Of a stretch of DNA of 64,000 nucleotides, positions 32,390 to 41,167 are shown in pieces. The DNA is from Candidatus Flavonifractor merdavium (GTDB lineage Bacteria > Bacillota > Clostridia > Oscillospirales > Oscillospiraceae): the NCBI GenBank assembly GCA_019119335.1, contig DWXF01000021.1:1-64000 (forward strand), given 5' to 3'. Position 1 is the first letter of the stretch. Each line of letters begins with the position of its first letter. The notes below the pieces were generated by a model. The model had not been told where the DNA came from and did not search any database. It saw nothing but the letters and a program-made list of their open reading frames with translations. The position numbers and the translations under genes are program-made.

Positions 32390-33958
32390 ATGGATCAATA
32401 TTTGGCCATTCGGGAGGTCCGCGCGCTGCTGAAGGACGCGATGGACCAGGTCCGCCAGCCGGAGCTGCTGACCCAGCTCCAGGAAATTGACAGCCGGCTG
32501 GAGGCGTTTCACAACAAAGGGATCGACTTCAAAGAAGTGGTGGACTGCCTGGACGACAGCGTCCTCATCACAGACGCCGCCGGCGTGGTGCTCTACATCA
32601 ACCCCGCCTACACCCGCAACACCGGCATCACCGGCCAGGACGTGCTGGACCGGGATATCCACACTCTGATCGGAGAGGACAAGCTGTTTACCGGCGGCGC
32701 TGTGACCAGCGTGCTGGAAAGCGGCAAAAGCGCCTTCCGTCTGTCCACCACCTACAAGACCGGGGAGCCCCTGGTGGGCTACGTGATGGGCACCCCCATC
32801 CTCAATGCCGACGGCAGCCTGCGGCAGGTGGTGGCCTGCAGCCGCCCCATTGTGTCTCTGAACTATCTGCAAGAGGATTTTGAGGCCTTTGTCAAGGAAG
32901 TAGCCTCTCTCCGGTCCAAGTACATCTCCAAGGACTCCGACCAGCACCTCTCCGACAGCATGGTGGGGAAATACGGCTCTTTGCAGTCCATCAATACCCT
33001 GATCCACCACATCGCCCCCACCGACGCCTCGGTGCTCATCACCGGCGAGTCCGGCGTGGGCAAGGAGGTGGTGGCGGATGAGATCTACCGGCGCAGCCAG
33101 CGGCAGAACAAGCCCTATGTGAAGATCAACTGCGCCTCCATCCCCGGCCACCTGCTGGAGTCGGAGCTGTTCGGCTACGAAAAGGGGGCCTTTACCGGAG
33201 CCAATGCCAAGGGAAAAATCGGTCTGTTTGAGTACGCCAACCACGGCACCCTGCTGCTGGACGAAATCGGGGACATGCCCATCGACCTGCAGGTGAAGCT
33301 GCTGCGGGCCATCCAGTCCCAGCAGATCACCCGCATTGGCGGCACCACTCCCATTCAGCTGGACATCCGGTTCCTGGCCCTCACCAACTCCGATCTGAAG
33401 AAAAAGGTCTCGGAGGGCACCTTCCGTCAGGACCTGTACTACCGGCTCAACGTAATCCCCATCTCCGTGCCGCCCCTGCGGCAGCGGCTGGAGGATTTTG
33501 AGGCCCTGTGCGACCACTTTATCCAGCGCTTCACCAAGAAGTACGACCGGGCCTTCACCCTGACCCAGTGGCAGCTGGACTATATGAAGCGCTATTCCTG
33601 GCCGGGAAATATCCGGGAGCTGGAAAACGTGATGGAATACCTCATCCTGTGCAGCTCAGGCATCGGCCGCATTGAGGACGACGTGCTCCGGGGCCTGCTC
33701 AACGTGCCGGAGGAGCCCGTCGCGGAGGCTGTCCAGCCGGAAAGCCCCCCGCCCGCGCCGGAGCCGGAGCCGGAGGCGCCGCCGGAAACCCAGGACTTCA
33801 GCACGGCGGTGGCCCAATTTGAAAAACAGCTGCTGGAGCAGGTGCTGAAGGACTCGGCCAATCTCCGGGACGCCAGCCGGAAGCTGAACATCAATGCCTC
33901 CACCATCTGCCGGAAAATCAAGCAGTACGGCATTGACTACGAAAATCGCAGAAGCTGA
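32390..33958 (+). CDS. Sigma-54-dependent activator with PAS sensor
   Basis: 522 aa, ATG after AAAAGGAG. A short N-terminal helix is followed by a PAS domain (~55-165; LDDSVLITDAAG, NPAYTRNTG), an AAA+ core with Walker A GESGVGKE, the sigma-54-contacting loop GAFTGA, Walker B LLLDEIGD and WPGNIRELEN, then a Pro/Glu-rich linker and a C-terminal Fis-type helix-turn-helix (LRDASRKLNINASTICRKI). The PAS domain probably senses a small molecule. It is divergent from the 3-hydroxyacid dehydrogenase and surrounded by four sigma-54 promoters carrying a shared upstream motif, so it is the likely activator of the whole 28.6-38.9 kb set. Confidence 0.92.
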   Translation: MDQYLAIREVRALLKDAMDQVRQPELLTQLQEIDSRLEAFHNKGIDFKEVVDCLDDSVLITDAAGVVLYINPAYTRNTGITGQDVLDRDIHTLIGEDKLFTGGAVTSVLESGKSAFRLSTTYKTGEPLVGYVMGTPILNADGSLRQVVACSRPIVSLNYLQEDFEAFVKEVASLRSKYISKDSDQHLSDSMVGKYGSLQSINTLIHHIAPTDASVLITGESGVGKEVVADEIYRRSQRQNKPYVKINCASIPGHLLESELFGYEKGAFTGANAKGKIGLFEYANHGTLLLDEIGDMPIDLQVKLLRAIQSQQITRIGGTTPIQLDIRFLALTNSDLKKKVSEGTFRQDLYYRLNVIPISVPPLRQRLEDFEALCDHFIQRFTKKYDRAFTLTQWQLDYMKRYSWPGNIRELENVMEYLILCSSGIGRIEDDVLRGLLNVPEEPVAEAVQPESPPPAPEPEPEAPPETQDFSTAVAQFEKQLLEQVLKDSANLRDASRKLNINASTICRKIKQYGIDYENRRS

Positions 33959-33970
33959 CAAGATGTTAAA

Positions 33971-34016
33971 AACGCGGCAAGGGCCGCCGGACATGTCCGG
34001 CGGCCCTTGCCGCGTT
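33971..34016. terminator. 46-bp perfect palindrome, bidirectional terminator
   Basis: Each 23-bp half starts AACGCGGCAAGGGCC and is exactly complementary to the other, between the stops of convergent genes. AAA precedes it, but there is no long T-run. Confidence 0.7.
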
Positions 34017-34060
34017 CAGGGATGGGAACAAAGGGAACAAAATGGAGGAAAACAGAGAGA

Positions 34061-35359
34061 TTACTTCAGCAGCTTCTGCTCTGCGGCAACATCTCTGTTA
34101 TACTTGGTGGGATTAATGATCTTGGTGAGCACCATGTTGACCACCAGCAGGCCGATGTAGAAGATGTAGGCCCCCCGCAGGCTGCCGGTGACCCGGATGG
34201 CAAAGGCATTGACCTGGTAGTTGGTCATCAGCACAATCTGCATCAGCGGGAAGAACACGGAATTAACCATGGTGAAGCCGTGGCGGCCGAACACGGAGGC
34301 GGGCAGGGACACGATAAAGTTGGCGGCGGCCCCCACGGCAATGCCGATCATGGCCACGGACACATATACGCCGATGGTGGTGTCGGTGCAGTTGACGGCC
34401 AGGGCCACGCAGTACCACACCAGGAAGAGCAGGATGGCTTTCTTGACGCCGAACTTCTGGTCGATGGCGCCGAAGAGGTAGGAGCCGCACACGCCGATGA
34501 TGGCGCACACGGTCATCAGGCCCACGGCGGCCTCCTGGGTGAAGCCCAGGCTGGTGTTGCGGACCACCAGCTGACTCATGACGCCGGTGGTAACCAGCTG
34601 GTTGATGCCGATGATGAGGGCGCACAGCCACAGTTCCCGGGTCATCAGCAGCTTGCCGGCTGTCCAGCCGCCGTTATCCTCGCTGCTGCCCTGAAAGTAC
34701 TCCCGCTCGTAGACCTCTTTGGACACGTTGTCGGGATACATGCCGCATTCCTGAGGGGTATTGCGGACAAAAATCAGGCCGATGACGCCCAGCACGATGG
34801 CTCCCACGGCCACGTAGCTCATGCCGTTGGCAAAGCCGAAGGCGCCGATGGAGAAGGAGATCAGGGGTACATAAAAGGCGGAGCCGCAGTTGTGGCCCAT
34901 GGTGGTAAATCCGTTGGCCAGGCCCTTTTTCTTGGGGAACCACTGGGCGATCAGGGTGTTGCCGGCGATGTAGGCGGCGCCGTTGATGAAGCAGGTCACC
35001 AGCGTCAGGGCGATAAAGTAGGTGGTCAGGGTGGTGCTGTGGCCCAGGAAGATGTAGGACAGGCCAGCTCCGATGAGACAGATGCCGCTCAGCAGCCGGG
35101 CGCCCACCTTCACGTTGATGCGGGCGATGAAGATATAGGCCACCACGCCGATCATGCCGGCCCAGGTGGCCACACCCAGCACCTGGTCATAGGCAATGCC
35201 GGTGGACTCGGCAAAGGCGGGGGCCACGATGTTCAGTCCGTCGATGGAAAAGCCGATCAGGAAGAAAAACATGAGGGCCTGGTAGAGAATAATGCCCCAC
35301 CCTTTGGAGAAATGCATGCTCATGTTTTCACTGGCAATTTGGGAATTCTTTTTGCTCAT
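34061..35359 (-). CDS. MFS transporter, oxalate/formate antiporter (OFA) type
   Basis: 432 aa, ATG after GAGAGGAG. Twelve hydrophobic segments; the RNTPQECGMYPDN loop after helix 6 is typical of OFA-family monocarboxylate transporters, as is FINGAAYIAGNTLIAQWFPKKKGLANG. OFA members move oxalate, formate, lactate or aromatic-type acids across the cytoplasmic membrane. It is the last gene of the thiolase/Fe-ADH operon, so it probably imports the substrate or exports an acid end product of the pathway. Confidence 0.85.
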   Translation of the reverse strand: MSKKNSQIASENMSMHFSKGWGIILYQALMFFFLIGFSIDGLNIVAPAFAESTGIAYDQVLGVATWAGMIGVVAYIFIARINVKVGARLLSGICLIGAGLSYIFLGHSTTLTTYFIALTLVTCFINGAAYIAGNTLIAQWFPKKKGLANGFTTMGHNCGSAFYVPLISFSIGAFGFANGMSYVAVGAIVLGVIGLIFVRNTPQECGMYPDNVSKEVYEREYFQGSSEDNGGWTAGKLLMTRELWLCALIIGINQLVTTGVMSQLVVRNTSLGFTQEAAVGLMTVCAIIGVCGSYLFGAIDQKFGVKKAILLFLVWYCVALAVNCTDTTIGVYVSVAMIGIAVGAAANFIVSLPASVFGRHGFTMVNSVFFPLMQIVLMTNYQVNAFAIRVTGSLRGAYIFYIGLLVVNMVLTKIINPTKYNRDVAAEQKLLK

Positions 35360-35415
35360 GGTTTACAGCTCCTCTCGTTGCAAAGGGGCAACAAAGGTTT
35401 GGGTGGAACCGCAGT

Positions 35416-36582
35416 CTAGCCCAGGGCCAGCTGCAGCAGCCGGAACACGGCGTCGTAATCCAGGGGGCGGAAGTTGCCGCCCAGGCTGCCGGTGCGGCCG
35501 GGCAGAGCCCGGAGGGCCAGCCGCTCCACCGACACGTCGCCGAAGCCGGCCTCCCGCAGGGTTACCGGCAGCCCCGTCAGGCACAGAAAGTCCTGAAAGG
35601 CCGAGATGCCGTTCTGGGCGGTCTGGATCTGGCTGAGGCAGGGAGGGACCTGCCAGACCAGGGTGGAAAATTCCGCGATGGCATCCGCCTCATCGGTCAG
35701 CATAAACTTGCACCACGCCGTCATCAGGATGCCCAGGGCCACGCCGTGGGGCAGCCCCAGCTCCCCGGTGAGCACATGGGAGAGGGCGTGGCAGGCGTAG
35801 TCCCCCTCGAAGCCCAGCATGTTGCTGTGGGCCACGGTGGCCGCCCACATCAGCTGGCTGCGGGCGTCGTAGTTATCGGGCTGGGCCAGCGCCCGGGGGA
35901 GCTCCTGGATGACGGTACACATCACCGCGGCGCACATCCGGCTGCGCAGCGTGCCCCGCTGCTCCTTGTGGAAGTAGCGCTCAAAGGCGTGGGAGAAAAT
36001 GTCCACCGCGCAGGAGGCGGTCTGCCGGGGGGGCAGAGAGTAGGTGAGCTCCGGATTCATCAGGGCAAACCGGGGACAGGTCAGCGGCTCGGTGAGGGCC
36101 GCTTTGGTCTGGAGGGTGTCGTGGCGGAGCACGGAGACGCAGTTGGCCTCGCTGGCGGTGGCGGCGGTGGTGAGCACCACGCCGATGGGCAGCGCCCCCT
36201 CCGCCTTGGCCTTGCCCTGATACAGGTCCCACAGAGGCCGGCTGCTCACCGCGCCCAGGCTGACAGCCTTGGCGGTGTCAATGACGCTGCCCCCTCCCAC
36301 CGCCAAAATCAGGGTGCAGTGGTTTTCCCTGGCCAGAGCGGCTCCCTCCTCCGCCTTGGACAGCAGGGGATTCTCCTGGATCCCGCCCAATTCAGTCACA
36401 TGGAGGCCGCGGGCCTTCAGCTCCGCCTCCAGCCGGTCCAGCAGCCCACTGCGGCGGACCCGCTGGCTGCCATAGAGCACCAGTGCGTTGGGGCCGTAGG
36501 GGGCGGCCAGCTCCCCCACCCGGCGCTCGGCTCCCCGGCCGAAGATCACCTGGGTGGGAAAGGAAAAGGTAAAATCCTTCAT
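35416..36582 (-). CDS. Iron-containing alcohol dehydrogenase
   Basis: 388 aa, ATG 15 bases after the thiolase stop, with a weak GGGAAAG site, so probably coupled. NAD motif GGGSVIDTAKA; metal ligands D and H of VDIFSHAFE and the histidines of CHALSHVLTGELGLPHG. It resembles clostridial butanol-type dehydrogenases more than FucO. Between a thiolase and a transporter, it may act on a ketone or alcohol intermediate, or reduce an end-product aldehyde to dispose of electrons. Confidence 0.87.
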   Translation of the reverse strand: MKDFTFSFPTQVIFGRGAERRVGELAAPYGPNALVLYGSQRVRRSGLLDRLEAELKARGLHVTELGGIQENPLLSKAEEGAALARENHCTLILAVGGGSVIDTAKAVSLGAVSSRPLWDLYQGKAKAEGALPIGVVLTTAATASEANCVSVLRHDTLQTKAALTEPLTCPRFALMNPELTYSLPPRQTASCAVDIFSHAFERYFHKEQRGTLRSRMCAAVMCTVIQELPRALAQPDNYDARSQLMWAATVAHSNMLGFEGDYACHALSHVLTGELGLPHGVALGILMTAWCKFMLTDEADAIAEFSTLVWQVPPCLSQIQTAQNGISAFQDFLCLTGLPVTLREAGFGDVSVERLALRALPGRTGSLGGNFRPLDYDAVFRLLQLALG

Positions 36583-36597
36583 AGCGGCTTTCCCGGC

Positions 36598-37776
36598 TCA
36601 GGCCATTTCGATAAGCACCGCCGTGCCCATACCGCCGCCGGCGCACAGGGTGGCCAGACCGTACCGGCCGCCCCGCCGCTTCAGCTCATGGAGCAGGCTG
36701 ACCACCAGCCGGCTGCCGGTGGCGCCCACCGGGTGACCCAGGGAAATGCCGCCGCCGTTGACGTTCAGCTTCTCCACATCAATGCCCAGCTCCCGCTGGC
36801 AGGCCACGCACTGGGCGGCAAAGGCCTCGTTGATCTCGAACAGGTCCACGTCGGCCACCGACAGTCCCGCCTTTTCCAGGGTCTTTTGGGTGGCGCTGAT
36901 GGGGCCAATGCCCATCAGATCGGGAGAGACGCCGGTGGTGGCGGTGGCCACCACCCGGGCCAGCACAGGCAGACCCAGTTTGCGGGCCATCTCCTCCTCC
37001 ATCAGCAGCACACCGGAGGCGGCGTCGTTCATGCCGGAGGAGTTGCCGGCGGTGACCCGGCCGTCCTTCTTAAAGGTGGGCTTCAGCTTGGCCAGCTTCT
37101 CATAGCTGGTGTCCCGGCGGATGTGCTCATCGGTGGTGATTACGGTGTCTCCCTTCTTGCCGGGTACCGTGACGGGGATGATCTCCTCGGCAAACTTGCC
37201 GCCGTCCGCTGCGGCGGCGGCCCGCTGCTGGGAGAGGAGGGCGTAGTTGTCCATATCCTCCCGGGTCACGTGGTAGGCCTCGGCCACGTTCTCGGCGGTA
37301 ATGCCCATGGCGGGGCCCACGCCCAGGTTGGTGAGGGAGTCCCACATGGAATCCCGCAGCTCCATATGGCCGAACTTCTTGCCGTAGCGGGCGTCAAACA
37401 CCATGAAGGGGGCTGCGCTCATACAGTCGGCGCCGCCGGCCATGATGCAGTTGGCCTCTCCGGCCATGATCTGGTAGAAGCCCATCTGGATGGAGGACAT
37501 GGAGGAGGTACAGTTGCGGTGGACGGTGATGCCGGGCACCGTCTCCGGCAGGCCGGCCTTGACAGCGGCCACCCGGGCCAGGTTGTTTTCCAGATAGGTA
37601 CGCTGATAGTTGCAGCCCCAGATCACGTCGTCAATACAGGCAGGGTCCACGCCGGAGCGCTGGACCAGGGCCTGCATGACGGGAATGGTCAGGTCCAGAG
37701 CGGTCAAGGTCTTGAACTGGCCGCCGATGGTCCCGATGGGGGTGCGGCAGGCGGCCACAATGGCAACATGTTTCAT
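36598..37776 (-). CDS. Thiolase (acetyl-CoA acetyltransferase family)
   Basis: 392 aa, ATG with GAGAGGAG about 10 nt upstream. The three active-site elements are present: nucleophile Cys in [12 protein letters not shown], His in [16 protein letters not shown], and Cys in [21 protein letters not shown] is conserved. The NCTSSM context differs from the VCGSG of housekeeping acetoacetyl-CoA thiolases, hinting at a specialised acyl chain. The reaction is CoA-dependent cleavage of a 3-ketoacyl-CoA to acetyl-CoA and a shortened acyl-CoA. First gene of a sigma-54-driven operon; acetoacetyl-CoA from the divergent beta-keto acid cleavage enzyme would be an obvious substrate. Confidence 0.9.
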   Translation of the reverse strand: MKHVAIVAACRTPIGTIGGQFKTLTALDLTIPVMQALVQRSGVDPACIDDVIWGCNYQRTYLENNLARVAAVKAGLPETVPGITVHRNCTSSMSSIQMGFYQIMAGEANCIMAGGADCMSAAPFMVFDARYGKKFGHMELRDSMWDSLTNLGVGPAMGITAENVAEAYHVTREDMDNYALLSQQRAAAAADGGKFAEEIIPVTVPGKKGDTVITTDEHIRRDTSYEKLAKLKPTFKKDGRVTAGNSSGMNDAASGVLLMEEEMARKLGLPVLARVVATATTGVSPDLMGIGPISATQKTLEKAGLSVADVDLFEINEAFAAQCVACQRELGIDVEKLNVNGGGISLGHPVGATGSRLVVSLLHELKRRGGRYGLATLCAGGGMGTAVLIEMA

Positions 37777-37830
37777 GGTGGTGTAAGCTCCTCTCTGCGC
37801 ACGGCGGCGCTGCATGATGCCCGTTAATTC

Positions 37831-37846
37831 AGCAAGCGGTATGCCA
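37831..37846 (-). promoter_or_regulatory. Sigma-54 promoter of the thiolase operon
   Basis: TGGCATACCGCTTGCT on the minus strand, a perfect TGGCAYR-N4-TTGCW match, 55 bases upstream of the ATG. Confidence 0.88.
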
Positions 37847-37898
37847 ACTGCTTTTCCGGCAAACGGGGGCTTTTTTCCGCCGCTTTGGCCCATATCCA

Positions 37899-37955
37899 TG
37901 CAAAAACGCAACAGCAGCCGGCCAGGCGGACCGGTTGTGTTTCCATACCGCAACA
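37899..37955. promoter_or_regulatory. Pair of activator motifs between divergent sigma-54 promoters
   Basis: TGCAAAAACGCAACA at 37899-37913 is ~74 bp from the -12 element of the thiolase promoter; a weaker copy, TTCCATACCGCAACA at 37941-37955, is ~69 bp from that of the + strand promoter. Each would serve one direction. Confidence 0.6.
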
Positions 37956-38003
37956 AGGGTCCCAAAACAGCGCCGGAGGGCCTTCCAAACCGGGGAAAAA
38001 TAT

Positions 38004-38019
38004 TGGCATAGAACTTGCT
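38004..38019 (+). promoter_or_regulatory. Sigma-54 promoter of the beta-keto acid cleavage enzyme
   Basis: TGGCATAGAACTTGCT, a perfect TGGCAYR-N4-TTGCW match, about 60 bases upstream of the ATG. Confidence 0.9.
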
Positions 38020-38078
38020 CTTTCCTTTTTCAACAGGCCTTCTGACATTGGGGCCCGACATGAAGGAGGAACGGAACC

Positions 38079-38927
38079 ATGAATCAGGATAAAACCATCA
38101 TTACCATCGCCACCACCGGCGCATGGCCCAAGAAGGAAAACAACCCCAACGTACCCATGACCCCCGAGGAGATCGCCGAGGACATCTACGCCTGCTGGAA
38201 GGCGGGCGCGGCCGTGGCTCACATGCACATGCGGGACGACCAGGGCAACGGCACCATGGACAAGGCCAAATTCCGCAAGACGGTGGAGCTGCTGCGGACC
38301 AACCACCCCGACTGCGACGTCATTCTGAATATGACCACCTCCGGCGCGGCCTCCTTCCCCACCGAGGAGTGCCGGTACGAGCACATTGTGGAGCTCCGCC
38401 CCGAGATGGCCTCCTATGACTGCGGCTCCATGAACTGGATGCACTCCGGCCTGTTCCTCAATCCGCCCGCCTTTCTGGAGAAGCTGGGCGGGATCATGCA
38501 GGAGAACAACATCAAGCCGGAGATCGAGGCCTTTGACCCCGGCATGATTGCCAACGCCCAGTACTATCTGAAGAAGGGCGTGCTGAAGGCTCCCCTACAC
38601 TTCCAGTTCTGCATGGGCTGCGCCAACGGCATCCCCGGCACCATGAAGAACCTGATCTTCATGAAGGAGACCATGGAATCCCTGTGCCCCGGCTCCACCT
38701 GGAGCTGCTTCGGCGTGGGTCACTCCGCCCTGACCATGCTGTACGGCGCTGTGGCTCTGGGCGGCCACATCCGTGTGGGCATGGAGGACAACGTGATGTA
38801 CTCCAAGGGCGTGCTGGCCGAGAGCAACGTGCAGTTCGTGGAGCGGGCCCGTCGGGTCATCGAGGAGTTCGGCAAAAAGGTTGCTACTCCCGATGAGGCC
38901 CGTGAGATCCTGGGTCTGGCCCGGTAA
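38079..38927 (+). CDS. Beta-keto acid cleavage enzyme (BKACE; Kce/TAL type)
   Basis: 282 aa, ATG after GAAGGAGG. It is a TIM-barrel Zn enzyme with ligands H48 and H50 in AHMHMRD and the downstream RVGMEDN glutamate, both hallmarks of the family. BKACEs react a beta-keto acid with acetyl-CoA to give acetoacetate and a new CoA ester. Known members cleave 3-keto-5-aminohexanoate (lysine fermentation), 3-dehydrocarnitine and triacetate (phloroglucinol catabolism). No other lysine-fermentation gene is present. The carnitine-dehydrogenase-like enzyme, cyclase and thiolase under matching promoters favour a triacetate-like or similar substrate. Monocistronic, with its own terminator. Confidence 0.9.
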   Translation: MNQDKTIITIATTGAWPKKENNPNVPMTPEEIAEDIYACWKAGAAVAHMHMRDDQGNGTMDKAKFRKTVELLRTNHPDCDVILNMTTSGAASFPTEECRYEHIVELRPEMASYDCGSMNWMHSGLFLNPPAFLEKLGGIMQENNIKPEIEAFDPGMIANAQYYLKKGVLKAPLHFQFCMGCANGIPGTMKNLIFMKETMESLCPGSTWSCFGVGHSALTMLYGAVALGGHIRVGMEDNVMYSKGVLAESNVQFVERARRVIEEFGKKVATPDEAREILGLAR

Positions 38928-38951
38928 GGGTCCGGTCCATCGTGGAAAAGA

Positions 38952-38993
38952 AAAAGCGAACCATGCGGGAGATTTCCCGCATGGTTCGCTTTT
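38952..38993. terminator. Bidirectional terminator
   Basis: AAAAGCGAACCATGCGGGA pairs with its complement around a 3-4 nt loop, with TTTT/AAAA edges and TTGTTTTGT beyond, between the beta-keto acid cleavage enzyme and the end of the Ter operon. Confidence 0.88.
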
Positions 38994-39014
38994 GTTTTGT
39001 CTGAAGGCCGCCGG

Positions 39015-40379
39015 TTACAGCAGTCCTCTGGCGAACTCCAGGATGGACTGGTAATCCACCGCCAGGTTGAGATTCTGTCCGTCGTCAAAGCCCGCCGTTA
39101 TGACCCCGATCAGGTTGCCGTACAGGTCCAGCAGGGCGCCGCCGCTGCTGCCGTGGGAGGTGGGGGCGGTAAACTGGAGCATGGACCGCCGCCCCACCGT
39201 CCGGAAGCCGGAGATGATCCCGTCGGACACCGTGTTGAACAGGCCCAGGGGACTGCCGATGGCCACCACCTTCTGGCCTCTCACCAGCGGCTCCGGCCCC
39301 CGGTAGATGGGGATGGGGGCACGCCGCTTCTCCATGCGCAGGATGGCCAGATCCAGGTCCTGGTTGTACTTGATGAGCTCGTCGGTATAAAAGACCTCCG
39401 TCTCCTCCTCCAGCAACACGCCGTAGTACCGTCCCCCCGCGGCCACATGGAAGTTGGTGAGGATGTACCCCGAGCCGTTGATGAGCACGCCGGAGCCGGT
39501 CTTGTAGCACTGGTTCTGGTCGTCAAACACCTGCAGCATCACCACCGACGAGGCCAGCTTGGCCAGCTCCTCGTAGGGCAGGGGCTGCCGGGCTCCCCCG
39601 GCAGGCGGGCTGCCGGTCTGCCTTCTGGGGGGCGGCGTCACCACCGGCCGCCGGGCCGGCTGCCGGGCCGCCGGGGGCGGTGCGGCGGGTGTGGAGACAG
39701 GCGTGGAGACCACCACCGGCTGGGGCGGACGGTCCGGCCCCTCAACCACCACCGACAGCCCCAGCAGTTCTCTATCCTCCACCCCCACGTCCTGGCTCTC
39801 GCTTACATACAGCACATCGCAGCCCATCCGGTACAGCAGGCAGAGGAACAGATACTCCGGCAGCTTCACCACGCCGCCGCAGGCAAATTTGGGAAAACTG
39901 GAGATTTTCTGAGTGCTGACAAACAGGCGGGGAAAATACTGGTCGATCCAGAACAGCAGCTTGACGGCAAAGTTGCGCACAATGGACTCCTCCGCCCGGC
40001 CCCGGCTGCGCTGGAAGGCCTCCAGGGTCTCCCGGAAGCTGGTATCAAAGGCCTCCTCCAGGATCCGGTTCTCAAAGCGGAAGGGCAGCTGCCATTTTCC
40101 CCCGTTGTACAGCTTTATGTATGTCTCCAGCGCCCCTTGGTCCGGCTGTCTGGCCAGGGCCGGGACATACACATACCCGCTCTGGCGGGCCCGGTCGTCC
40201 TTCTCCCACATACTCAGCCGCTCCAGCACGCTCTTGTAGCCGTATCTGGCCAGATAGCGGATAAAGCAGGTCTCCTTCTGGAAATTGGAATACCGGCCGC
40301 TCAGGGCGAAGAACTCCTCAACGGCGTGCTCGGAGCGGGGGCGGAGCACCGCCTGAAAATATTGTCTGTAATCTGCCAT
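39015..40379 (-). CDS. Trypsin-like (HtrA-type) protease with YceG-like N-terminal domain
   Basis: 454 aa, ATG at 40379 after AAAAGGAG. The C-terminal ~190 residues form a trypsin/DegP domain with triad His (LTNFHVAA), Asp (NQDLDLAIL) and Ser (TSHGSSGGALL); no PDZ domain and no signal peptide, so cytosolic. A Pro/Ala/Arg-rich linker precedes it. The N-terminal ~190 residues resemble the YceG protein of the same operon: NFAVKLLFWID...LLYRMGCDVLYVSE parallels NAYIKYMCWLY...LSRAGADIVLLER. It is the last gene of the 13-kb leftward operon and probably acts on a partner of the Ter system. Confidence 0.8.
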   Translation of the reverse strand: MADYRQYFQAVLRPRSEHAVEEFFALSGRYSNFQKETCFIRYLARYGYKSVLERLSMWEKDDRARQSGYVYVPALARQPDQGALETYIKLYNGGKWQLPFRFENRILEEAFDTSFRETLEAFQRSRGRAEESIVRNFAVKLLFWIDQYFPRLFVSTQKISSFPKFACGGVVKLPEYLFLCLLYRMGCDVLYVSESQDVGVEDRELLGLSVVVEGPDRPPQPVVVSTPVSTPAAPPPAARQPARRPVVTPPPRRQTGSPPAGGARQPLPYEELAKLASSVVMLQVFDDQNQCYKTGSGVLINGSGYILTNFHVAAGGRYYGVLLEEETEVFYTDELIKYNQDLDLAILRMEKRRAPIPIYRGPEPLVRGQKVVAIGSPLGLFNTVSDGIISGFRTVGRRSMLQFTAPTSHGSSGGALLDLYGNLIGVITAGFDDGQNLNLAVDYQSILEFARGLL

Positions 40380-40406
40380 ACACACTGCTCCTTTTCGAGG
40401 CGTCCG

Positions 40407-41165
40407 TCACCCGATCCGCGCCGCCGCCTGTCTCAGCACAAATTCGTAAAACCGCTCCTCCGGTCCGCAGACCACCGTCTCCCGGCAGGGAAGGCCTTGG
40501 GCCAGCTGCCCATGGGGGACGATGGCCACGTCGGCCCGCTCCAGCATGGGCCGGTCAATGGGGCTGTCCCCGGCACAGATCACCCGCTCCGCTCCAAACC
40601 GCGCCCGCAGCCGGTCCACCGCCGCCCCCTTGTTCATGGACGGCGGAAAGCAATATACCTTCCGTCCGGTCACCTCCACGTCCAGGGGAGTGCGGTCCCA
40701 CAGCCCCGCCTGGAGCGTCAGGGCTTCCTGTGGTCCGTCACAGGCGGCGAACACAAACAGCTCATCCACCATGCGAAAGCGCCTGGCCTGGGGCTGCTTC
40801 CCCAGGGCTGCCAGCACCTCCTCCATGGCCTGCCGCCAGGGCCGGACCAGCTCCAGGGACTCCTGCCGCCAGGCCTGGTCCACCTCCCCGCCGTCCAGCA
40901 GGATGCCGCCGTTGGCGGCCGCCCCGTACCGGGGCCGGCACCGGGGCGGGAATTGAATCCGCAGGTACTGCTCCACCGAGCGGCTGGTCACCGGGATGAA
41001 CAGCGCTTTTTCCATCAGCTCCTCCAGCATGGCCGGAGCCGTTGGGGGCAGATAGCCCTGAGGCTTCCCGTCCAGGTACTCCACGCACAGGTCGGTGGCC
41101 AGGGCATGCTTGTACGAAAAGATCAGGGTATTGTCCAAATCGCTTGCGAAGATCGTCTGTTTCAT
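40407..41165 (-). CDS. HAD-superfamily hydrolase of the Ter biosynthetic module
   Basis: 252 aa; the ATG is 2 bases after the StiP stop. Motif I SDLDNTLI, motif II VTSRS, lysine in SMNKGAAVD and motif IV CAGDSPIDRPML are all present. HAD phosphatases of this type regularly accompany TRSP/phosphoribosyltransferase genes in Ter operons, where they are proposed to dephosphorylate a nucleoside-like intermediate. The operon position supports that role; the substrate is unproven. Confidence 0.85.
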   Translation of the reverse strand: MKQTIFASDLDNTLIFSYKHALATDLCVEYLDGKPQGYLPPTAPAMLEELMEKALFIPVTSRSVEQYLRIQFPPRCRPRYGAAANGGILLDGGEVDQAWRQESLELVRPWRQAMEEVLAALGKQPQARRFRMVDELFVFAACDGPQEALTLQAGLWDRTPLDVEVTGRKVYCFPPSMNKGAAVDRLRARFGAERVICAGDSPIDRPMLERADVAIVPHGQLAQGLPCRETVVCGPEERFYEFVLRQAAARIG

Positions 41166-41167
41166 GC

